From positions 3,405,501 to 3,469,500 of the forward strand of contig NZ_CP150265.1 of NCBI RefSeq assembly GCF_037976325.1: a stretch of DNA of 64,000 nt, in the 5' to 3' direction. The first letter of the stretch is position 1. The number at the start of each line of letters is the position of its first letter. Under the pieces are notes generated by a model that was not told the origin of the DNA, made no database searches, and saw only the letters and a list, made by a program, of their open reading frames with translations. Below are positions 42,312 to 49,986 of the stretch, piece after piece. The position numbers and the translations under genes were made by a program. This DNA comes from Paenibacillus sp. FSL K6-3182. Its GTDB lineage: Bacteria > Bacillota > Bacilli > Paenibacillales > Paenibacillaceae.

Positions 42312-45258
42312 GTTCCCGCTCGCGTTTCTATTGCTGCTTCCTTGGCTTTTATATATCGTTTGGATGTTCAAAATGACCCTTCGACTTCGCGGCCGCAGAA
42401 AAATAATGTCTATTGTCACACGCTCGATTATACTATTGCTCCTGATTGCAATTGCAGCTCAAGTCCAGCCATTTATTGAGCGAGAGCAGCGCAGCCTCGT
42501 ATTTGTCGCTGACAGGTCAGAGAGCATGCGAGCCGATAAACGAATAGGCAAGTGGATAAATGAGGCGTGGACTGCTAAAGAAGAAGCTGATCGGGGAGGA
42601 ATCATTTCTTCTGGGTTGAATGCGGCAGTTGAACGGACGGTTACGAATGAGGAATTAGCAGGGGATACCGAGTTTAATTTCCAAGCGAATGTCAATCGGA
42701 ACTATACCGATCTGTCACAAGGGCTTCAGTTAGCAGGAGCTATGCTGCAAAAAGAAGGCGGAGGACATATTGTTCTGCTCTCTGATGGTGCAGAAAATAC
42801 AGGTGATGTGCTTCGACAAGCACGTATGCTCAAAAATGCAGGTATTTCAGTCGATGTTGTCGATATCAACACTTCGGTTGTAACGGACACCTCGATTGAA
42901 GAACTAAATGTACCGGCAGCTCTTAAGCAAGGGGAGACCTTTACCTTTGAGATTGCCATTAACAGTACAATTGCGGGTCAGGCACAGCTTCGTCTCTATG
43001 CAGATGATGCTGAGCTCTCAGTTTCGGATATCCAGCTTGAAAGAGGCGAAAATCGTTATTCGCTGCAAAGCGTTGCGCTGGACCCCGGCTTTCACCGTTT
43101 TAGAGCTGAAATATTTACGGCAGGCGATGAACAGCCGGCAAATAATACTGCACATGCCTTTAGCCGGGTAAGCGGTCCACCAAACGTATTAATTGTGGAA
43201 GGCGTTCCTGATTCCTCAGCTAACATAGAAGCTGCGCTGCAAGCTTCCGTCATCCGTTACGAGACGATCATGCCAGAGCAATTGTCGGTCGAACTAGCAC
43301 AATATGCAGCATATGATAGCATTATTTTGAATAATGTATCCGCTGCGCGTATAGCTGAGAAGCCTATGGAATGGATTGCAAAAGCGGTTAGCGATTATGG
43401 GGTAGGCTTGATGATGGTCGGAGGCGACGAAAGCTTTGGGCTTGGCGGTTATTTCAAAACGCCAGTTGAGCGTGCGTTACCCGTATATATGGACCTGCAA
43501 GGAAGAAAACAAATTCCATCGCTAGGACTTGTACTCGTCATTGATCGATCTGGAAGCATGTCGGATGGCAAGCTTGATCTAGCGAAAGAAGCTGCCATGC
43601 GAACGATTGAGCTGCTGCGAGATACCGATACAGTAGGAGTAGTTGCGTTTGATTCTTCGCCTTGGTGGGTTGTAAAGCCGACGAAGCTTACAGATCGCCA
43701 AGCTGTCCTTGATCAAATCCAAAGCATTCAGCCTGAAGGAGGCACCGAAATATTTTCAGCGCTGAATGAAGGTTATGAAGGTTTAAATAAGCTTGACGCA
43801 CAGCGCAAGCACATGATTTTGCTGACGGATGGTCAATCTTCAACGAATGCCAACTACAATACGATTACAGATGCAATGAATGAGAAAAATATGACGCTGT
43901 CGACAGTTGCTGTAGGAGAAGGCGCTGATCAGAGACTGCTTGAGCAGCTAGCGAAAAATGCCAAAGGGCGGTATTACTTTACGAAAGACGAAAGCACGCT
44001 TCCCGCTATTTTTAGCCGAGAGACCGTGATGATGTCTAGAACGTACGTCGTGGAGCAAACCTTCACCCCAAGTATCGGTCAAGCAGGAGAGTGGTCTTCC
44101 CTTTGGCGCAATGGTTTGCCTGCAATCCATGCCTATATAGCAACTACGCCGAAAGAAACAGCCGAGATTGCATTATGGACACCCGAAGGCGATCCACTCC
44201 TCGCTCGCTGGTCTTATGGTTCTGGAAGGACGGTTGCATGGACTAGTGATTTAAGCGGAAAATGGTCAAGCCAATGGGTGCAATGGGCTGAGCTTCCTAA
44301 AGTTTTCGTTGATTGGGTAAAATGGACGTTTCCCCAGTTTGAGCGTGCACCCTATTCCATTACTGCACAAGTGAATGGTACTGAAGCAAAGGTAACCGTT
44401 CATTCACAGGCGGAGGGAGCAGGAGATGACAGCAAGCTTTCTGCAGCTATTCTGAATCAAGAGGGAGTAAGCGAACGGAAGCGATTAATGCCAGTGGCAC
44501 CAGGTGAATTTGAAACGAAGCTAACGGTTACTGAACCCGGTGTTTATTTGGCGCAGATTGGTCAAGGGGATAGTCACTCGTCTATTCAAAATGGGAATAC
44601 GGCAGGATTTGTGATCCCTTATTCGCCAGAATATCGAATCGCAAATCAGGATGGTTTAAAGCTGCTTGAACAGGTGGCCGCCACAACTAGTGGAAGAATT
44701 TTAGATCCAATAGACCCAAAGCAAGCCTTCCAATTTGAACCTATTCTTACACGGCAAGTTTATAACTGGACACATGGCCTTCTCGTGGCAGCACTGGTGC
44801 TATGGCTGCTTGATATCGCCATTCGCAGATTGTCTATTTCATGGAATCGTGTGTTTCAGCCGCTTATCCAAACATTTAGTAGAAAAACGAAGTTATCAAT
44901 CCAGCGAGATAACGAAAGAGCTTTAAGTGCCCATTCGTCAAGCTCTGTGAGTCGCTTAAAGGAAAGAAAGTCAGAAGCAGTCCGTTTTTATAGCGGAGAT
45001 AACCATCCACGAGATCGTGAAGAAAAAGGCCAATCAGGAGATGCTTCAGGCAATCGGGACGATGAGAAAAAAGTGAACGTTTCTATTGCAAGGAACACGA
45101 GCTTACAAGTGCCAACCAAAGAGGTGGAGCGCGCGCAAGAAAATGATCCTAACGTTGCAAGAGAACTAGATTCGAATCGAGTGAATTTGCAAGGCAAAAC
45201 AGAGAACGGAGCTACAATCAATCGTCTGCTTGCAGCGAAAAACAGAAAGAAGCGTTAG
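42295..45258 (+). CDS. VWA and glutamine-amidotransferase-like membrane protein
   Basis: A 987-residue protein with N-terminal membrane helices, a first VWA-like domain (FVADRSESMRA, MIDAS-like), a beta domain, a class-I amidotransferase-like region (GVGLMMVGGDESFGLGGYFKT), then a second VWA domain with intact MIDAS LVIDRSGSMSDGK. A last helix (LLVAALVLWLLDIAIRR) precedes a basic, low-complexity cytoplasmic tail of about 130 residues. I chose the GTG at 42295 because GGGAGGTG lies before it; extension to the ATG at 42241 runs inside the previous gene. Two MIDAS motifs on one chain are notable. It is the last large member of the MoxR operon. Confidence 0.85.
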   Translation: MGFQAEFPLAFLLLLPWLLYIVWMFKMTLRLRGRRKIMSIVTRSIILLLLIAIAAQVQPFIEREQRSLVFVADRSESMRADKRIGKWINEAWTAKEEADRGGIISSGLNAAVERTVTNEELAGDTEFNFQANVNRNYTDLSQGLQLAGAMLQKEGGGHIVLLSDGAENTGDVLRQARMLKNAGISVDVVDINTSVVTDTSIEELNVPAALKQGETFTFEIAINSTIAGQAQLRLYADDAELSVSDIQLERGENRYSLQSVALDPGFHRFRAEIFTAGDEQPANNTAHAFSRVSGPPNVLIVEGVPDSSANIEAALQASVIRYETIMPEQLSVELAQYAAYDSIILNNVSAARIAEKPMEWIAKAVSDYGVGLMMVGGDESFGLGGYFKTPVERALPVYMDLQGRKQIPSLGLVLVIDRSGSMSDGKLDLAKEAAMRTIELLRDTDTVGVVAFDSSPWWVVKPTKLTDRQAVLDQIQSIQPEGGTEIFSALNEGYEGLNKLDAQRKHMILLTDGQSSTNANYNTITDAMNEKNMTLSTVAVGEGADQRLLEQLAKNAKGRYYFTKDESTLPAIFSRETVMMSRTYVVEQTFTPSIGQAGEWSSLWRNGLPAIHAYIATTPKETAEIALWTPEGDPLLARWSYGSGRTVAWTSDLSGKWSSQWVQWAELPKVFVDWVKWTFPQFERAPYSITAQVNGTEAKVTVHSQAEGAGDDSKLSAAILNQEGVSERKRLMPVAPGEFETKLTVTEPGVYLAQIGQGDSHSSIQNGNTAGFVIPYSPEYRIANQDGLKLLEQVAATTSGRILDPIDPKQAFQFEPILTRQVYNWTHGLLVAALVLWLLDIAIRRLSISWNRVFQPLIQTFSRKTKLSIQRDNERALSAHSSSSVSRLKERKSEAVRFYSGDNHPRDREEKGQSGDASGNRDDEKKVNVSIARNTSLQVPTKEVERAQENDPNVARELDSNRVNLQGKTENGATINRLLAAKNRKKR

Positions 45259-45290
45259 TATACTGCTATCCATGCGGAGGAGGTGTCTAT

Positions 45291-46367
45291 TTGAACACGA
45301 TAAAAAAAGAACATCGAATGGAAAGCATTCGTTTTTTTGTACAAGAATTGATTTCATCGATCAATAATGAGGCGAAAAAACAAGAAGCGTCTATTCGTCT
45401 TTTCGGCGTTGCTAGCTTGGCCTCCATGTTGGCAATGAAAAGAGGACAGGATGCTGAGCTCGCATCAACCGCAGCATTGCTTCACCGATATTATGATTAC
45501 AAAACCGGTATTAGTGAGTTTTGTGGTCTTAACAGCGCAGAATCCGTACGACCTTTTATTCGGGATTTGGATCTGTTCACAAAGGAAGAGCAAAATATTA
45601 TTCTTAGAGCGATCTTCTATTATGAAGACAGAAGCAGAAGCAAAGGGCCTTATGAAGAAATTTTAAAGGACGCCTATTTATTGCAATTGTATCTTCACCA
45701 GCCAAATCATTGTTTTGATCAGGGCGGGAAAAGTAGACTTGAAAAGGTATTAAATGAACTTATGATACCCGCCAAGTCTGTAGGAGCGTTAATAAACTGT
45801 GATACAGGCGAGACGGATGAGCGTTCAACAACGCGGGAGCTGCTTGCTGACATCGCAGAGTCGCTTGCGGGTAAAGATATTATTGGCGTGCCTGGCGATG
45901 AAAGGTATAGAGAGATATGCCGATATTGGCCGGACTCAGATATCCATAAAGTGTTGAAAAATAGCTGGTGCGCTGCATTTGTTTATTATTGCTGCAAATT
46001 AGCCGGCTTTCGTCTCCCCATTCGTTACCCGAATGGTGTTTGTCGTTTCGCGGGTGTAGCAGCTTGGCTGGAATGGGCACAACTGCCTGAAACTGGATTT
46101 TTTAATAAGGATGGGCAGGATGGATTTACACCTCAGCGAGGCGATATTGTCATTTACGATAAGCTGCTCTCTGATGAGCCTCATGATCATATTGGCATTA
46201 TTTTGAGTTGCGAGGATACTCAGATACTCGTAGCTGAGGGTAATCGAGACAATCAGAACTACTCAGATGTTTTTTACAGGGAAAGACAACGCTTTATACT
46301 GGGATACATACGGATAAGCAATGACTACCAATATGAATGGAGCGGCGAGTATGTTCCAATTACTTAA
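45291..46367 (+). CDS. HD-like domain fused to CHAP domain
   Basis: A 358-residue protein with no signal peptide. Residues about 30-150 follow the HD phosphohydrolase pattern, but the key pair reads LLHRYYDYKTG where HD is expected, and the later catalytic His is replaced in FYYEDRS, so this half looks inactive. The C-terminal part (about 210-345) is a CHAP amidase/peptidase domain: NSWCAAFVYYC holds the Cys and HDHIGII the His. CHAP domains normally cut peptidoglycan outside the cell. The start is TTG with GGAGGAGG before it. It lies 32 bases after the VWA gene and may be its operon mate. Confidence 0.75.
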   Translation: MNTIKKEHRMESIRFFVQELISSINNEAKKQEASIRLFGVASLASMLAMKRGQDAELASTAALLHRYYDYKTGISEFCGLNSAESVRPFIRDLDLFTKEEQNIILRAIFYYEDRSRSKGPYEEILKDAYLLQLYLHQPNHCFDQGGKSRLEKVLNELMIPAKSVGALINCDTGETDERSTTRELLADIAESLAGKDIIGVPGDERYREICRYWPDSDIHKVLKNSWCAAFVYYCCKLAGFRLPIRYPNGVCRFAGVAAWLEWAQLPETGFFNKDGQDGFTPQRGDIVIYDKLLSDEPHDHIGIILSCEDTQILVAEGNRDNQNYSDVFYRERQRFILGYIRISNDYQYEWSGEYVPIT

Positions 46368-46473
46368 TGCTGTTAATAATTAATTGAGTTAATCAAGATA
46401 GACATGAGCTGGCCGTAGCGTTACAATGCTTGTAAATGAAAATTTAAATGCATCGCTTGAAGGGATGGGTAAC

Positions 46474-46785
46474 ATGTACTCAGAGATTACGACAGCCGAG
46501 TTAGAGAGCCAGTTGAAGGAAGGTAAAACCTTAAATCTAGTTGATGTTCGTGAAACAGAGGAGTGGCAAGAAGGCCATATTAAAGAAGCACGCAGCATTC
46601 CGCTATCAGCGCTCCAAGAGCGGATTGATGAGTTTCAGCAAGGGGAAGAAGAGATCATTATTATTTGCCGCAGCGGCGGCCGCAGCGGGAAAGCTTGTGA
46701 TTATCTCGAATCTCAAGGTTTTAAAGTAGTAAACGTAGCTGGCGGCATGCTTCAATGGCAAGGCGAAGTAGCTTCTGGAGAATAA
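46474..46785 (+). CDS. Single-domain rhodanese
   Basis: A 103-residue rhodanese-fold protein. LVDVRETEEWQEGHIKEA is the conserved N-terminal segment, and the active-site loop IICRSGGRSGKA holds the catalytic Cys. It can accept and pass on sulfane sulfur; the partner is unknown. I choose the ATG at 46474, matching homologues that begin with EITTAEL; an in-frame ATG at 46426 would add 16 residues. It ends at a hairpin terminator and has no obvious partner gene. Confidence 0.9.
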   Translation: MYSEITTAELESQLKEGKTLNLVDVRETEEWQEGHIKEARSIPLSALQERIDEFQQGEEEIIIICRSGGRSGKACDYLESQGFKVVNVAGGMLQWQGEVASGE

Positions 46786-46803
46786 TAGAATAATAGGTTT
46801 CTA

Positions 46804-46828
46804 AAAAAGCCCATTGCGGGCTTTTTTT
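46804..46828 (+). terminator. Terminator after the rhodanese gene
   Basis: AAAAAAGCCC and GGGCTTTTTTT form a short stem with an ATTGC loop and a long T-run. Confidence 0.85.
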
Positions 46829-46956
46829 ATTTGTATAATCGAATACAGGAATAGATCACTTGAGGAATAAGTATCAAATGAATATATCTATTGTTTCTCT
46901 TGCTGCGATTAATGAAATCAAGCTATATTTAATCCAAATTATTGGGGGGCTTGATT

Positions 46957-47892
46957 ATGTCGCATACGAAACCCAGTTTATCGATTCAAGAAGTGAATAC
47001 GGTGCTGCTGCGTCACTTTGGAAGCGCAGTAAGCCATATTATGGCTAATGAGGGCGGTAATTTCAGCAGCGTTTTTTTCTTCGAATGGGCAAATGAACCG
47101 TATGTAATTCGCTTCAATTCATCCAAGGAATCATTTCTGCAGGAAGAGACGATTTCAAATCTGCTTTCTTCACAGGAGTTGCCTTATCCGAAAGTTTGTG
47201 GTATCGGTGAAGAGCGGCATTTCTCCTATTGTATTTCAGAGCGAAAGCTTGGAATCGTACTGGCGGATTTGCAGGCTGACCAGAAAATGGCCGTTGTGCC
47301 GGATCTGGTTCATGTCATTTCCAAGATGAATCAGGTTCAATTAGGACAAACAACAGGATATGGCCCGGTCATCGACGGGAAAAATGGTCAATATGCTGAT
47401 TGGGAGTCATTTGTAGCAGCGTCTTTTGCAGAGAATCAGGAGGGAACCTTTTGGGAAAACTGGCATGAGCTGTTTCAGACGACCTGTTTAGAGCGTGATG
47501 TTTTTGAAGAGATATATTCGAGGCTGTTGGCATTTTGCAGCTATAACGCAGCGCATAGACATTTTGTTCATAATGATTGTCATGAGTGGAATATTATTTC
47601 TGATGGCAGCAGCATTACCGGAATTATAGATGCTGGGTTCATCTACGGCGACTTTATGATCGATATAGCGACGATAGAAGAAGCAATACCTGGGATAGAT
47701 TTGGGCGAAGCATTCCGTGTTCATTATGAGCATATAGGCAAACCAATCGAAAACTTTAAAGAACGGCTTATTGGAGCTCGATACTTTAAAGGTCTGGACG
47801 GTCTTCGTTTTTTTGCGAAAATGGGCTGGGATCATGCATATATCGAGCTTCGCGATAAGCTGCTATCTCTCCCAAAAAGGGTAAAACCTTAA
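46957..47892 (+). CDS. APH-type small-molecule kinase
   Basis: A 311-residue aminoglycoside-phosphotransferase-fold kinase. FVHNDCHEWNII carries the catalytic Asp and Asn of the Brenner motif, and GIIDAGFIYGD the metal-binding Asp; the N lobe has a PYVIRFN strand with an Arg where the usual Lys stands. These enzymes phosphorylate antibiotics, choline, amino sugars or similar metabolites, and the substrate cannot be told here. TTGGGGGGC precedes the ATG at 46957; a TTG at 46942 would swallow that site. A small hairpin follows, but no strong terminator. Confidence 0.85.
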   Translation: MSHTKPSLSIQEVNTVLLRHFGSAVSHIMANEGGNFSSVFFFEWANEPYVIRFNSSKESFLQEETISNLLSSQELPYPKVCGIGEERHFSYCISERKLGIVLADLQADQKMAVVPDLVHVISKMNQVQLGQTTGYGPVIDGKNGQYADWESFVAASFAENQEGTFWENWHELFQTTCLERDVFEEIYSRLLAFCSYNAAHRHFVHNDCHEWNIISDGSSITGIIDAGFIYGDFMIDIATIEEAIPGIDLGEAFRVHYEHIGKPIENFKERLIGARYFKGLDGLRFFAKMGWDHAYIELRDKLLSLPKRVKP

Positions 47893-48080
47893 AATGCCTC
47901 TCTACACACGCAGAGACATTTGCACATATAATGAGAACACACAACTGACAAAATGCTGACGGTTTTTGTGCAGTTTGGATATATTTTTTTGACCATTTGA
48001 GGTATCCTTAGAATCACACTGTTTTTTAGAAAAATACTTCAGGCATCATTGTCCAAGAAGTAAAGGATTGGGTGATTGAA

Positions 48081-48827
48081 ATGATTGTTATCAAGACGAG
48101 TGAAGAAATAGCAAAGATGAAAAAAGCTGGTGAAATTTTAGCTGCTTGCCACCGGGAACTGCGAACATTTATTCAAGCCGGCAAAACGACGTTGGAGATT
48201 GATAAATTTGTCGAAGCTTTTTTGCAAAAAAATGGAGCTACTCCCGAGCAAAAAGGATATCACGGCTACCCTTTTGCAACATGTGCCTCGGTTAATGATG
48301 TAATATGCCACGGTTTTCCAAGTGAGCGGGCATTAGTCGATGGTGATATCGTAACCATTGATATGGTGGTTAATTTAGACGGTTGGTTAGCGGATTCCGC
48401 TTGGTCTTATGCAGTCGGAAATATATCGGAAACATCGCAAAAGCTGCTTGATGTGACAAAGGAATCCCTTTATAAAGGGATAGAGCAGGCTGTAGTCGGA
48501 AACAGAATCGGAGACATATCTCACGCGATTCAAGTTTTTGCGGAAGCACAAGGTTTCTCGGTTGTAAGAGATTTTATAGGTCACGGTATTGGTCAGAAAA
48601 TGCATGAGGAGCCTCAAGTGCCTCATTATGGCCCGCCGAATCGCGGAACACGTTTAAAGGCCGGGATGGTTTTGACAATTGAGCCTATGCTTAATACTGG
48701 GAAGTACCACAGCAAAATCGATGAAGACGGATGGACGGCTAGAACGATCGATGGCGGTTTATCTGCGCAATACGAGCACACGCTTGCTATTACAGAAAAT
48801 GGTCCGATTATTTTAACCGAGCAATAG
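48081..48827 (+). CDS. map: Type I methionine aminopeptidase
   Basis: A 248-residue methionine aminopeptidase that removes the initiator Met from nascent proteins. The metal ligands are in place: the two Asp in TIDMVVNLDGWLADSAW, His in GHGIGQKMHEEP, Glu in LTIEPML and Glu in YEHTLAITENG. The proteins usually carry DTSRT after the second Asp; here it reads DSAWS, so this may be a paralogue separate from the map gene in the ribosomal protein cluster. I prefer the ATG at 48081 over an in-frame GTG three codons before. It stands alone and ends at a hairpin. Confidence 0.93.
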   Translation: MIVIKTSEEIAKMKKAGEILAACHRELRTFIQAGKTTLEIDKFVEAFLQKNGATPEQKGYHGYPFATCASVNDVICHGFPSERALVDGDIVTIDMVVNLDGWLADSAWSYAVGNISETSQKLLDVTKESLYKGIEQAVVGNRIGDISHAIQVFAEAQGFSVVRDFIGHGIGQKMHEEPQVPHYGPPNRGTRLKAGMVLTIEPMLNTGKYHSKIDEDGWTARTIDGGLSAQYEHTLAITENGPIILTEQ

Positions 48828-48907
48828 ATGTAATAAATGAACAGACTATAGCAAATTAATATGGCCTAATGGCCACAACTATAAATTTCATTGTACTTGG
48901 CCTGCGT

Positions 48908-48955
48908 GCCTGTTTGTTCCTAGTGGAACAACAGGCCACAGGCTATTTTATTTTG
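48908..48955 (+). terminator. Hairpin after the methionine aminopeptidase gene
   Basis: GCCTGT-T-TGTTCC pairs with GGAACA-ACAGGC around a TAGT loop. The T-rich stretch only comes eight bases later, so efficiency may be moderate. Confidence 0.6.
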
Positions 48956-49279
48956 TAGAACAAAATTCTAAGTTTAGAAACTGTCCCCAAAAGTGCGTGA
49001 GCGAGTAGACTTTATGGATGTAGAAAGAACCTTACAAGTCACAGTGAAAGTAGATACGAAGGTTCTTTTTTCTAAGATAAGATTATGTAAAACTTGGTTA
49101 TGGATTCCGAAGTTAACTTTTTGGAAGACCCTTCTTTTGAAACATTTTTTTAATGACATGTTACTTTTTTAATAGAAAGAGTGTCTTATTACATATCAGG
49201 CAGAAGTGAGGATTCATACATATTTAGGAAAAACGCATCGATAATCAGATCAACACCTTGAAGAGAGGGAGGAGCCATA
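48956..49279. other. Gene-poor gap with possible mobile-element debris
   Basis: No convincing gene. CTGTCCCCAAAAGTGCG at about 48981-48997 looks like the terminal text of decayed insertion sequences, but no transposase remains. AAAGAACCTT (49024) pairs with AAGGTTCTTT (49059) and is followed by T, forming a terminator-like hairpin with a 25-base loop that serves no visible gene. Confidence 0.4.
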
Positions 49280-49684
49280 ATGAGCAAGAAAATAGGATAT
49301 ATGTTTTTGGGCGTTTTCTCTTTGCTGCTTGTCATTTTTTTATTCAACTGGCTTAGAACAAATACTGACAATTTCGGAATGCTGCAGAGCTTCTCTGTGA
49401 CGATTAATAATCAATCGGATTATGATATCGTTTCGGTTGAAACTGGAATTATCTCAAGCTCTGAAAAGCATAGCTATGCAAAAATAATTAAAGCTGGCGA
49501 CACGGTTCGAATAAAACCGCAATTGAAATTAACAGGTGAAGGCGCCGTATACTTGAAATATACGGATGACAGGGGAATGACGAAGGAGACTGTCGCCTGC
49601 GGTTATACCGAATCACTTTCAGGGAGCGCGAAGTTAATCATTGATAATAATGGAGTTGCAGAAAATGAACAAAAATGCATGTAA
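49280..49684 (+). CDS. Membrane-anchored small hypothetical protein
   Basis: A 134-residue protein I do not recognise. One N-terminal membrane helix (about residues 6-24) anchors an extracytoplasmic domain of about 105 residues with alternating beta-like segments (SVTINNQSDYDIVSVETGI, GEGAVYLKYTDD) and two Cys, perhaps forming a disulfide. GAGGGAGGAG lies before the ATG. It is a single gene between a gene-poor gap and a strong terminator. Confidence 0.7.
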   Translation: MSKKIGYMFLGVFSLLLVIFLFNWLRTNTDNFGMLQSFSVTINNQSDYDIVSVETGIISSSEKHSYAKIIKAGDTVRIKPQLKLTGEGAVYLKYTDDRGMTKETVACGYTESLSGSAKLIIDNNGVAENEQKCM

Positions 49685-49758
49685 AGCTTGTTGAACTCGC
49701 TAATGTGCAGGTTCCGTATTATGCAATTTTCAACTAAAAGTAATGATAATAATGGTTA

Positions 49759-49794
49759 AACCCTTTTCTCATTTTTGAGATAAGGGTCTTTTTT
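49759..49794 (+). terminator. Terminator after the small membrane protein
   Basis: ACCCTT-TCTCA pairs with TGAGA-AAGGGT around a short T loop, followed by CTTTTTT. It lies about 75 bases after the gene stop, in the 302-base gap before the xylanase. Confidence 0.9.
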
Positions 49795-49944
49795 GTGCGA
49801 AATAATTGTCGACTGCGTTAGGTGGTACTCATCCCTTGTAAACTGTAAACCTCTAGTTAAAGTAATAAATATAACAAATATTTTTAGGGTACAATCTATA
49901 TTTCTTCAGGTATTTTATCCCTTTCTGTTTTGATAAGATTTTTT

Positions 49945-49958
49945 TGTAAGCGTTATCA
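49945..49958 (+). promoter_or_regulatory. CcpA catabolite-response element (cre) of the xylanase gene
   Basis: TGTAAGCGTTATCA fits TGWAANCGNTNWCA at every defined position. It ends 28 bases before the xylanase start codon, a position where bound CcpA would block transcription, giving glucose repression. The promoter itself is not clear; TACAAT at 49890-49895 is a possible -10. Confidence 0.85.
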
Positions 49959-49986
49959 GTCTATATTTATGACAAGGGGGATGGAA

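Noticed and set aside
48974..49159. Minus-strand 61-codon frame in the gap after the methionine aminopeptidase gene
   Set aside because: No ribosome binding site, no recognisable motif, and it crosses a hairpin; it looks like chance in AT-rich DNA.
49867..49895. Sigma-A promoter for the xylanase gene around TACAAT
   Set aside because: A -10-like box exists, but no -35 at a proper distance could be found, so I did not list it as a promoter.
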